A stretch of DNA of 64,000 bases from Pseudomonas trivialis (GTDB lineage: Bacteria; Pseudomonadota; Gammaproteobacteria; Pseudomonadales; Pseudomonadaceae): contig NZ_JYLK01000001.1 of the NCBI RefSeq assembly GCF_001439805.1, positions 186,001 to 250,000 of the forward strand, given 5' to 3'. The first letter of the stretch is position 1; each line of letters begins with the position of its first letter. A model generated the notes under the pieces. The model was not told the origin of the DNA. It made no database searches and saw only the letters and a program-made list of their open reading frames with translations. Of this stretch, positions 54,659 through 62,676 are shown in pieces. Position numbers and translations under genes: made by a program.

Positions 54659-55645
54659 ATGAAACTGAAGCGTTTGATGGCGGCAATGACTTTTGTCGCT
54701 GCTGGCGTTGCGACCGCCAACGCGGTGGCCGCTGGTGTTGACCCGGCAATCCCGGCTTATGTTAAGACCACTGGTGTGTCGGGCAACCTGTCCAGCGTCG
54801 GTTCCGATACCCTGGCTAACCTGATGACCCTGTGGGCCGAGGGTTACAAGAAGGAATACCCGAACGTCAACATCCAGATTCAAGCTGCCGGCTCCGCCAC
54901 CGCGCCACCTGCGCTGACTGAAGGCACCTCCAACCTGGGCCCGATGAGCCGCAAGATGAAGGACACCGAGCTGGCCGCCTTCGAGCAGAAGTACGGTTAC
55001 AAGCCAACCGCTATCCCGGTGGCCGTGGATGCCCTGGCTGTGTTCGTGCACAAGGACAACCCGATCCAGCACCTGACCATGGAGCAGGTCGACGCGATCT
55101 TCTCCTCGACTCGCCTGTGCGGTGCCAAAGCCGACGTGAAAACCTGGGGCGACCTGGGTGTGACTGGCGACCTGGCCAACAAGCCGGTGCAGCTGTTCGG
55201 TCGTAACTCGGTATCCGGCACTTACGGCTACTTCAAGGAAGAAGCCCTGTGCAAAGGCGACTACAAGCCTAACGTCAACGAACAGCCGGGCTCGGCTTCG
55301 GTTGTGCAGTCGATCAGCTCTTCGCTCAACGGCATCGGTTACTCGGGCATCGGCTACAAGACCGCCAGCGTGAAAACCGTGGCCCTGGCCAAGAAAGGCA
55401 GCACGGACTTCATCGAAGACACCGAAGAAAACGCCCTGAACGGCAAGTACCCGCTGTCGCGTTTCCTCTACGTTTACGTCAACAAAGCCCCGAACAAGCC
55501 ACTGGCACCGCTGGAAGCCGAGTTCGTGAAGCTTGTACTGTCGAAGCAGGGCCAGGAAGTTGTCGTGAAAGACGGCTACATCCCACTGCCAGCCAAAGTG
55601 GCCGCCAAGGCCCTGGCTGACCTGGGTCTGAAAGAAGGCAACTAA
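54659..55645 (+). CDS. pstS: Phosphate ABC transporter substrate-binding protein
   Basis: A 328-residue periplasmic phosphate-binding protein. Signal peptide at residues 1-25 ([20 protein letters not shown]). Phosphate-binding segments: [41 protein letters not shown], and [18 protein letters not shown]. This is the Pseudomonas form, related to PstS-like DING homologs rather than E. coli PstS in detail. Followed by pstC after 150 bp, with a second Pho box in the gap. Confidence 0.95.
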   Translation: MKLKRLMAAMTFVAAGVATANAVAAGVDPAIPAYVKTTGVSGNLSSVGSDTLANLMTLWAEGYKKEYPNVNIQIQAAGSATAPPALTEGTSNLGPMSRKMKDTELAAFEQKYGYKPTAIPVAVDALAVFVHKDNPIQHLTMEQVDAIFSSTRLCGAKADVKTWGDLGVTGDLANKPVQLFGRNSVSGTYGYFKEEALCKGDYKPNVNEQPGSASVVQSISSSLNGIGYSGIGYKTASVKTVALAKKGSTDFIEDTEENALNGKYPLSRFLYVYVNKAPNKPLAPLEAEFVKLVLSKQGQEVVVKDGYIPLPAKVAAKALADLGLKEGN

Positions 55646-55755
55646 GCCCGTAAGACCGGGTGCAGCTGCACGCTTCTCTGTGGGAGCGGCCTGCACCCAA
55701 AATCCTTTTATCCGCTGCCAGCCCCGCTGCGCGGCGGATTTCCTGCGTCACCGCA

Positions 55756-55773
55756 TTGTCATCTTTCTGTCAT
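55756..55773 (+). promoter_or_regulatory. Pho box of pstC
   Basis: TTGTCAT-cttt-CTGTCAT, nearly perfect. It lies 22 bp before the pstC start, with TAGGGT (55784-55789) as a possible -10, implying a second PhoB-driven promoter and a nearly leaderless pstC transcript. Confidence 0.8.
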
Positions 55774-55795
55774 ACAGGACCGCTAGGGTGTGCGC

Positions 55796-58081
55796 ATGAA
55801 TGATCTGGCCAATTCCACCATGACGACGACTTCCCCCCCCAAGCGCATTGATTTCAATACGCCTGAGCTGCAACGCAAGCGCCGCATCCGCGCGCTCAAG
55901 GACCGCCTGACCCGCTGGTACGTGCTGGTCGGTGGCCTCGCTGTCCTCGGCGCCATCACTCTGATTTTCTTCTTTCTTGCCTATGTAGTGGCACCGCTGT
56001 TCCAGGGCGCTTCGCTGACCAGGGAAGACGCACTCACCCCGGCCTGGATCCAGGACGCGGGCAAGCCGCTGATGATCTCCCTTGAGGAACAGAACCAGGT
56101 GGCCATGCGGGTTTCCGACAAGGGCCAGGCGCTGTTCTTTGACATCACCACCGGCGCAGAACTCAAGCGTGTCGACCTGCCGCTGCCGGCCGGTGCCAGC
56201 GTGGCGTCCATCGGTGAAGACCAGCCCGGCAGCCCGCTGGTGGTGCTCGGTCTGTCCAACGGTCAGTCTCTGGTGTTCCGCCACACCTATAAGGTGTCTT
56301 ACCCGGACGGCAAGAAAACCATCAGCCCTGCCATCGAATACCCGTACGGCGAAACGCCCATCGTATTGGATGACGCCGGTCGCCCGCTGGAGCACGTGGC
56401 GCTCACCGCCACCGACTCTACGCTGGTGCTGGCCGGTTCCGCCGGCTCTTTCCTGAACGTGCTGTCCCTGAGCCGCGAAGAAAACATGATGACCGGCGAA
56501 GTCACCAGCGAGCAGCAGCGCATCGAGTTGCCGCAGATGACCGAGCCGGTAAAGGCAATCTTCATCGACCCGCGCCAGCAATGGCTGTACGTGATCAACG
56601 GTCGCGCCCTGGCCGATGTGTTCAGCCTGCGCGACAAGAACCTCAACGGTCGCTATAAATTGCTCGAAGACGGCAACGCCGAAATCACTGCCAGCACCCA
56701 GTTGGTGGGCGGTATCTCGCTGATCGTCGGCAACTCAAAGGGTGGCCTGGCCCAGTGGTTCATGGCCCGCGACCCGGATGGCGAGCAGCGTCTGAAGCAG
56801 ATCCGCACCTTCCAGATGGGCACCTCGCCCATTGTGGAAATCAGCGCCGAAGAGCGTCGCAAGGGCTTCACCGCACTGGATGCGTCCGGCCAGTTCGGCG
56901 TGTTCCACAGCACCGCGCACCGCACTCTGCTGGTCGACCCGGTAGTCGACGGCCTGGGCGTGTACGGCCTGTCGCCGCGGGCCAACCGGGTGATCGTCGA
57001 GGCCGGTGGCAAGCTGCAGCCGTTGCTGCTCGACAACCCGCACCCCGAAGTTTCATGGAGCGCGCTGTGGAGCAAGGTCTGGTACGAGAACTACGACGAG
57101 CCCAAATACGTCTGGCAATCGACCGCCGCCAACACCGATTTCGAACCCAAGATGAGCCTCGCACCGTTGACCTTCGGCACCTTGAAGGCGGCGTTCTACG
57201 CCATGCTGCTGGCTGCACCGCTGGCGGTGGCTGCGGCGATCTACACCGCCTACTTCATGGCGCCGAGCCTGCGCCGCAAGGTCAAGCCGGTGATCGAGCT
57301 GATGGAAGCCATGCCAACGGTGATCCTCGGCTTCTTCGCCGGTCTGTTCCTCGCGCCGTATGTGGAGGGGCATCTGCCGGGGATTTTCAGCCTGCTGATG
57401 CTGCTGCCGATTGGCATCCTGGTGGCCGGTTTCGTGTTCAGCCGCCTGCCTGAGTCGATCCGCCTGCGGGTTCCCGATGGCTGGGAAAGCGCGATCCTGA
57501 TCCCGGTGATCCTGTTTGTGGGCTGGCTGTCGCTGTACATGAGCCCGTACCTGGAAACCTGGTTCTTTGGCGGCGACATGCGCATGTGGATCTCCCACGA
57601 CCTGGGCATTACCTACGACCAGCGCAACGCGCTGGTGGTGGGCCTGGCGATGGGTTTTGCGGTGATCCCGAACATCTATTCCATCGCCGAAGACGCCGTG
57701 TTCAGCGTGCCGCGCGGCCTGACTCTGGGCTCGCTGGCGCTGGGCGCCACGCCGTGGCAGACCATGACCCGCGTGGTGATCCTGACCGCCAGCCCGGGGA
57801 TTTTCTCGGCGCTGATGATCGGCATGGGCCGCGCCGTGGGCGAGACCATGATCGTGCTGATGGCCACCGGCAACACCCCGGTGATGGAGATGAACCTGTT
57901 CGAAGGCCTGCGCACGCTGGCGGCCAACGTCGCGGTGGAAATGCCCGAGTCGGAAGTGGGCGGCAGTCACTACCGCGTGCTGTTCCTCTCGGCGCTGGTG
58001 CTGCTGCTGTTCACCTTCATCATGAACACCCTCGCCGAGCTGATTCGTCAGCGTCTGCGCAAGAAATACTCGTCGCTTTAA
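55796..58081 (+). CDS. pstC: Phosphate ABC transporter permease PstC, long form
   Basis: A 761-residue inner-membrane permease, more than twice E. coli PstC (319). One helix lies at about residues 42-66, followed by a periplasmic insert of about 380 residues (70-450). The permease core is C-terminal (helices from about 460), with the EAA-type loop TLGSLALGATPWQTMTRVVILTASPG near 650. Start at ATG 55796; an ATG at 55820 or a GTG at 55790 are alternatives. Ends 15 bp before pstA. The insert may help receive phosphate from PstS or sense it. Confidence 0.92.
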   Translation: MNDLANSTMTTTSPPKRIDFNTPELQRKRRIRALKDRLTRWYVLVGGLAVLGAITLIFFFLAYVVAPLFQGASLTREDALTPAWIQDAGKPLMISLEEQNQVAMRVSDKGQALFFDITTGAELKRVDLPLPAGASVASIGEDQPGSPLVVLGLSNGQSLVFRHTYKVSYPDGKKTISPAIEYPYGETPIVLDDAGRPLEHVALTATDSTLVLAGSAGSFLNVLSLSREENMMTGEVTSEQQRIELPQMTEPVKAIFIDPRQQWLYVINGRALADVFSLRDKNLNGRYKLLEDGNAEITASTQLVGGISLIVGNSKGGLAQWFMARDPDGEQRLKQIRTFQMGTSPIVEISAEERRKGFTALDASGQFGVFHSTAHRTLLVDPVVDGLGVYGLSPRANRVIVEAGGKLQPLLLDNPHPEVSWSALWSKVWYENYDEPKYVWQSTAANTDFEPKMSLAPLTFGTLKAAFYAMLLAAPLAVAAAIYTAYFMAPSLRRKVKPVIELMEAMPTVILGFFAGLFLAPYVEGHLPGIFSLLMLLPIGILVAGFVFSRLPESIRLRVPDGWESAILIPVILFVGWLSLYMSPYLETWFFGGDMRMWISHDLGITYDQRNALVVGLAMGFAVIPNIYSIAEDAVFSVPRGLTLGSLALGATPWQTMTRVVILTASPGIFSALMIGMGRAVGETMIVLMATGNTPVMEMNLFEGLRTLAANVAVEMPESEVGGSHYRVLFLSALVLLLFTFIMNTLAELIRQRLRKKYSSL

Positions 58082-58096
58082 GAAAGGTAGAAGTCT

Positions 58097-59767
58097 GTGA
58101 AACAGAACTCCCTGAACGGATGGTTCAAGAGCGGCGCCCCCGGCGTCTGGATCAGCGGTGGCGCGGTGTCCATCGCGGTCATCATGACCCTGGGTTTGCT
58201 GGCCGTGATTGCGGTGCGTGGCCTGGGCCACTTCTGGCCGGCCGACCTGATCCAGGCCAACTACAACGTGCCGGGCCAGGAAAACCATATCGTCATCGGC
58301 GAAGTGGTGCAGAAGGAAGAAGTACCGCGCGAACGCCTGAAAAGCGCGGGCCTGCCGGTGCCCGATGCGGGCCCGGAGTTCATGACCCGCGAGCTGATCA
58401 AGGTCGGCAACCGCGACCTCAACGGCAATGACTTCACCTGGATCGTCGGCGAATGGTTGAAGGACCAGACCACCCCGAAGAGCCTGATGACCATCGAACG
58501 CCGTGAGTGGGGCAATTTCTACGGCACCCTGGTCAACGTCAAGCAGGACGGCAAGGTGATCGCCGAAGGCGAGGCTGCGTGGCCGGAGCTGCAGGCCCGC
58601 GTCGACCGCGTGAACGCGCTGGCCGCCCAGCTCAAAACCCTGGAGAAGTCCGACATTGGCGCGATCAACGCCGGTCTCGAACGCATCCGCCTGCACGGGC
58701 GCAAACTGGAACTGGAAGGCAAGCTCGACGCCGCCGCCCAGGCCGACATGGAGGCTGACCGCGCTGAGCTGAACGCGCGTTATCAGGATATCGAGGCGCG
58801 TCTGGCCGACCTGCACGCGCAGTTCAACCGCGATGCGCTGACGGCGCGCGACGGCAACGGCAAGGAAATTGAAATCGGCATCGGCAAGGTGGTGCACGCC
58901 TACCAGCCGAACGCCATGAGCACGCTGACCAAGATCGGCTTCTACTTCAGCAAGGTGTGGGAGTTTCTGAGCGATGACCCACGGGAGGCCAATACCGAGG
59001 GCGGGATCTTCCCGGCGATTTTCGGCACCGTGATGATGACGTTGATCATGGCGATGATCGTGACGCCGTTCGGCGTACTGGCGGCGGTGTACCTGCGCGA
59101 ATACGCCAAGCAGAACACCCTGACGCGGGTTATCCGCATCGCCGTGAACAACCTGGCGGGCGTCCCGGCCATCGTCTATGGCGTGTTCGGCCTGGGCTTC
59201 TTCGTGTATGTGCTGGGTGGTTCGGTGGACCGCCTGTTCTTCGCCGAAGCCCTGCCGGCACCGACCTTCGGCACGCCGGGCCTGCTGTGGGCCTCGCTGA
59301 CCCTGGCGCTGCTGGCGGTGCCGGTGGTGATCGTGGCCACCGAAGAAGGCCTGGCGCGCATTCCGCGCACCGTGCGTGAAGGCTCCCTGGCGCTGGGTGC
59401 AACCAAGGCGGAAACGCTGTGGAAGATCGTGCTGCCGATGGCCAGCCCGGCCATGATGACCGGCATGATCCTCGCCGTGGCCCGCGCGGCCGGCGAAGTG
59501 GCGCCGCTGATGCTGGTGGGTGTGGTGAAACTGGCGCCGTCGCTGCCGGTGGACGGCAACTACCCGTACTTGCACCTTGACCAGAAGATCATGCACCTGG
59601 GCTTCCATATCTACGACGTCGGCTTCCAGAGCCCCAACGTCGAAGCGGCACGCCCGCTGGTGTACGCCACTGCGCTGTTGCTGGTGCTGGTGATCGCCAC
59701 GCTTAACCTGTCGGCGGTGTGGATCCGTAACCACCTGCGCGAGAAGTACAAAGCGCTGGATAGCTGA
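58097..59767 (+). CDS. pstA: Phosphate ABC transporter permease PstA, long form
   Basis: A 556-residue permease, longer than E. coli PstA (296). GTG start at 58097 with SD AGAAAGG. N-terminal helix (about residues 16-37), periplasmic insert with a coiled-coil-like stretch (about 175-255; LEGKLDAAAQADMEADRAEL), then the C-terminal permease core with EAA loop VREGSLALGATKAETLWKIVLP. The pair PstC/PstA forms the channel for phosphate. Followed by pstB with a REP hairpin between. Confidence 0.93.
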   Translation: MKQNSLNGWFKSGAPGVWISGGAVSIAVIMTLGLLAVIAVRGLGHFWPADLIQANYNVPGQENHIVIGEVVQKEEVPRERLKSAGLPVPDAGPEFMTRELIKVGNRDLNGNDFTWIVGEWLKDQTTPKSLMTIERREWGNFYGTLVNVKQDGKVIAEGEAAWPELQARVDRVNALAAQLKTLEKSDIGAINAGLERIRLHGRKLELEGKLDAAAQADMEADRAELNARYQDIEARLADLHAQFNRDALTARDGNGKEIEIGIGKVVHAYQPNAMSTLTKIGFYFSKVWEFLSDDPREANTEGGIFPAIFGTVMMTLIMAMIVTPFGVLAAVYLREYAKQNTLTRVIRIAVNNLAGVPAIVYGVFGLGFFVYVLGGSVDRLFFAEALPAPTFGTPGLLWASLTLALLAVPVVIVATEEGLARIPRTVREGSLALGATKAETLWKIVLPMASPAMMTGMILAVARAAGEVAPLMLVGVVKLAPSLPVDGNYPYLHLDQKIMHLGFHIYDVGFQSPNVEAARPLVYATALLLVLVIATLNLSAVWIRNHLREKYKALDS

Positions 59768-59790
59768 TTTATAAGTGAATGCAGAATAAA

Positions 59791-59818
59791 TGTGGGAGGG
59801 GGCAAGCCCCCTCCCACA
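59791..59818. repeat. Compact REP hairpin inside the pst operon
   Basis: TGTGGGAGGGGG-caag-CCCCCTCCCACA: perfect 12-bp stem and 4-nt loop, between pstA (ends 59767) and pstB (starts 59840). Unlike the other elements, it lies between codirectional operon genes. Confidence 0.88.
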
Positions 59819-59839
59819 CAACAGCACAGGGAGCATCCC

Positions 59840-60673
59840 ATGCAACACGAAACCCAATCCCATGGCATCAACATGTCTGCCCTGGGTCGCGACAAGCAGA
59901 GCCTGAGCCTGGCCCAGGAAACCGTGGCCATCGAAGTGCCTGGCCTGAGCCTGTACTACGGTGAAAAGCAGGCGCTGTTCGACGTCAGCATGAACATCCC
60001 CAAGCAGCGCGTGACCGCCTTCATCGGCCCGTCCGGCTGCGGCAAGTCCACATTGCTGCGCACCTTCAACCGCATGAACGACCTGGTGGACGGTTGCCGC
60101 GTGGAAGGCGCGATCAACCTCTACGGCACCAACATCTATCGCAAGGGCGAAGACGTGGCCGAGCTGCGTCGTCGCGTCGGCATGGTGTTCCAGAAGCCCA
60201 ATCCGTTTCCCAAGACCATCTACGAAAACGTGGTGTACGGCCTGCGCATTCAGGGCATCAACAAGAAGCGCGTGCTCGACGAAGCCGTTGAGTGGGCGCT
60301 CAAGGGCGCGGCACTGTGGGACGAGGTCAAGGACCGCCTGCACGAATCGGCACTCGGCTTGTCCGGCGGCCAGCAGCAGCGTCTGGTGATCGCGCGTACC
60401 ATCGCCGTGGAGCCGGAAGTGCTGCTGCTCGACGAACCCTGCTCGGCCCTCGACCCGATCTCCACGTTGAAAGTCGAAGAACTGATCTACGAACTCAAAT
60501 CCAAATTCACCATCGTCATCGTGACCCACAACATGCAGCAGGCGGCACGGGTTTCCGACTACACCGCGTTCATGTACATGGGCAAGCTGGTGGAATTCGG
60601 CGACACCGACACCCTGTTCACCAATCCGGCGAAGAAGCAGACCGAGGACTACATCACCGGTCGCTACGGCTAG
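59840..60673 (+). CDS. pstB: Phosphate ABC transporter ATP-binding protein
   Basis: A 277-residue ATPase. Walker [13 protein letters not shown] (about residues 66-77), Q-loop [19 protein letters not shown] signature [14 protein letters not shown] (about 175-188) and Walker [16 protein letters not shown]. The PstB-specific Q-loop with [12 protein letters not shown] is clear. The first 30 residues ([20 protein letters not shown]) extend beyond E. coli PstB. It energises phosphate import. Confidence 0.97.
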   Translation: MQHETQSHGINMSALGRDKQSLSLAQETVAIEVPGLSLYYGEKQALFDVSMNIPKQRVTAFIGPSGCGKSTLLRTFNRMNDLVDGCRVEGAINLYGTNIYRKGEDVAELRRRVGMVFQKPNPFPKTIYENVVYGLRIQGINKKRVLDEAVEWALKGAALWDEVKDRLHESALGLSGGQQQRLVIARTIAVEPEVLLLDEPCSALDPISTLKVEELIYELKSKFTIVIVTHNMQQAARVSDYTAFMYMGKLVEFGDTDTLFTNPAKKQTEDYITGRYG

Positions 60674-60743
60674 GAAGCTGTGGTTCCGATTGCACTGACG
60701 CTGCGGTTCTCCGCACCTTACCGGACGCTCCAAGGACGCCAAC

Positions 60744-61505
60744 ATGATTAGCAAAGAAGGCCTCACCCATCACATCTCCGCGCAGTTCAACGCCGAGCTT
60801 GAGGAAGTGCGCAGCCACCTCCTGGCGATGGGCGGGCTGGTGGAGAAGCAAGTCAACGATGCGGTCACCGCGCTGATCGAGGCCGACTCGGGCCTGGCCC
60901 AGCAAGTGCGCGAGATCGACGACCAGATCAACCAGATGGAACGCAACATCGACGAGGAATGCCTGCGCATTCTCGCCCGTCGCCAGCCGGCGGCCTCCGA
61001 CCTGCGTCTGATCATCAGCATTTCCAAGTCGGTGATCGACCTGGAGCGCATCGGCGACGAAGCCACCAAGATCGCGCGCCGGGCCATCCAGCTGTGCGAA
61101 GAAGGCGAAGCGCCGCGCGGTTATGTGGAAGTGCGCCACATCGGCGACCAGGTGCGCAACATGGTGCGCGATGCCCTCGACGCATTTGCCCGGTTCGATG
61201 CTGATCTGGCGTTGTCGGTGGCGCAGTACGACAAGATCATCGACCGAGAATACAAGACGGCCCTGCGCGAGCTGGCCACCTATATGATGGAAGACCCGCG
61301 CTCTATCTCGCGGGTCCTGAATATAATCTGGGTGCTGCGTTCGCTGGAACGCATCGGCGATCACGCGCGCAATATCTCGGAACTGGTGATTTACCTGGTG
61401 CGCGGCACCGACGTACGGCACATGGGCCTCAAGCGCATGAAGGCTGAAGTTGAGGGCACTGCCGATCAAATGCCTAATGTTCCAGGCGAACCTGACGATA
61501 AGTAA
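60744..61505 (+). CDS. phoU: Phosphate-signalling regulator PhoU
   Basis: A 253-residue all-helical protein of two PhoU repeats (about residues 18-105 and 120-208), with metal-site motif ERIGDEATKIARRA near 96 and its partner ERIGDHARNISELV near 201. It restrains PhoR/PhoB signalling when phosphate is ample and limits Pst uptake. Last gene of the pst block, followed by a strong terminator. Confidence 0.96.
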   Translation: MISKEGLTHHISAQFNAELEEVRSHLLAMGGLVEKQVNDAVTALIEADSGLAQQVREIDDQINQMERNIDEECLRILARRQPAASDLRLIISISKSVIDLERIGDEATKIARRAIQLCEEGEAPRGYVEVRHIGDQVRNMVRDALDAFARFDADLALSVAQYDKIIDREYKTALRELATYMMEDPRSISRVLNIIWVLRSLERIGDHARNISELVIYLVRGTDVRHMGLKRMKAEVEGTADQMPNVPGEPDDK

Positions 61506-61522
61506 GGTTGCCCGTGAAATTA

Positions 61523-61552
61523 ACGCCCGGCCATTGGCCGGGCGTTTTCGTT
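61523..61552 (+). terminator. Rho-independent terminator of the pst-phoU operon
   Basis: ACGCCCGGCC-att-GGCCGGGCGT followed by TTTCGTTT. 18 bp after the phoU stop; 10-bp stem. Confidence 0.92.
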
Positions 61553-61675
61553 TGGGGCCAGTTGAATGTTATTGCGCCAAAGACAAAATAAAGTCAGAAC
61601 GTGATTGCAGAGTTTTGGCAAAATGCCATCAGTCAGGCGTGCTGCCAGCCAAGGTTTTTATAGGATGAAGGGTCG

Positions 61676-62572
61676 ATGAGTAAAGTCAGTGTATTGGTGG
61701 TGGATGACGCCTCGTTTATTCGCGACCTGGTGAAGAAGTGCCTGCGCAATTACTTCCCGGGGATCAAGCTTGAAGACGCGGTAAACGGCAAAAAGGCGCA
61801 ATCCATCCTGATGCGCGAAACCTACGACCTGGTGCTGTGCGACTGGGAAATGCCGGAGATGTCCGGCCTGGAGTTGCTGACCTGGTGCCGCGAACAGGAA
61901 CACCTGAAGGCCATGCCCTTCGTGATGGTGACCAGCCGTGGTGACAAGGAGAACGTGGTGCAGGCGATCCAGGCCGGTGTTTCCGGCTACGTCAGCAAGC
62001 CGTTTACCAACGAGCAGTTGCTGAGCAAGGTGCGCCAGGCGCTGCACAAGGTTGGCCGCCTCGACGCGCTGATCGCCAGCGCACCGACCAGGATGAGCTC
62101 GGCCTTCGGCAACGATTCCCTGAGCGCGCTCACCGGCGGCAAGCCCGAAGCCATCAAGCCGGCCCCGGTGGCGGCGCCGAGCAAAGGCCTGCTCAACACC
62201 CCACCGCCGGCTGCCCCGGCCGCTTCGCCTGCCAGCGGTCGTGGTCAGGGCCAGTTGCGTCTGTCCAGCGGCACCCAGCAATGCGTGATCAAGGCCCTGA
62301 GCATCAAGGAGGCGCTGCTGGTGGTGCGTCGCGGCGAGGTGCTGCCCCAGGTGCTGGAAAGCGCCGTGCTCGACCTTGAGCAGGGCGACAACGCCGAAGT
62401 CGCGCGCCTCAACGGCTACCTGCACGCCATCGTCGCATTCGAACCCAGGCCCGACAGCGACTGGCTGCAACTGACCTTTCGGTTCATCGACCAGGACGCG
62501 CAGAAGCTCGACTACATCTCCCGCCTGATCGCGCGCGGCACGGCGCAGAAGCATTTTGTGCCGGGTGCCTGA
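61676..62572 (+). CDS. Response regulator with a C-terminal PilZ-like domain
   Basis: A 298-residue protein: REC domain (residues 1-125) with phosphoacceptor Asp near 58 (LVLCDWEMPEMSG), the acidic pair VDDAS (9-13) and the conserved Lys in VSKPF (about 109). An Ala/Pro-rich linker (145-185) leads to a C-terminal domain (about 190-298) that looks PilZ-like but lacks a clean RxxxR motif, so c-di-GMP binding is doubtful. No DNA-binding domain. It is separated from phoU by a terminator. Output unknown. Confidence 0.8.
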   Translation: MSKVSVLVVDDASFIRDLVKKCLRNYFPGIKLEDAVNGKKAQSILMRETYDLVLCDWEMPEMSGLELLTWCREQEHLKAMPFVMVTSRGDKENVVQAIQAGVSGYVSKPFTNEQLLSKVRQALHKVGRLDALIASAPTRMSSAFGNDSLSALTGGKPEAIKPAPVAAPSKGLLNTPPPAAPAASPASGRGQGQLRLSSGTQQCVIKALSIKEALLVVRRGEVLPQVLESAVLDLEQGDNAEVARLNGYLHAIVAFEPRPDSDWLQLTFRFIDQDAQKLDYISRLIARGTAQKHFVPGA

Positions 62573-62578
62573 TCTTCC

Positions 62579-62672
62579 AATGTGGGAGGGGCTTGGTCTC
62601 TCTCATCATCAAGCGCCGCGCATGAGTATTTCCAGCCGACCACCTCTCTGTGGCAAGCCCGCTCGCCACACA
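62579..62672. repeat. Degenerate REP pair
   Basis: AATGTGGGAGGGGCTTGG at 62579 and TGTGGCAAGCCCGCTCGCCA at 62651. Two REPs of different classes facing each other, between the response regulator and the convergent CNNM-type gene. Confidence 0.6.
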
Positions 62673-62676
62673 AGAT

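Noticed and set aside
57053..60766. A 1,237-codon open frame on the minus strand opposite pstC-pstA-pstB
   Set aside because: It is His/Gln/Arg-rich with no recognisable domain and lies opposite a complete pst operon. Long antisense frames of this type arise from GC-rich codon bias.
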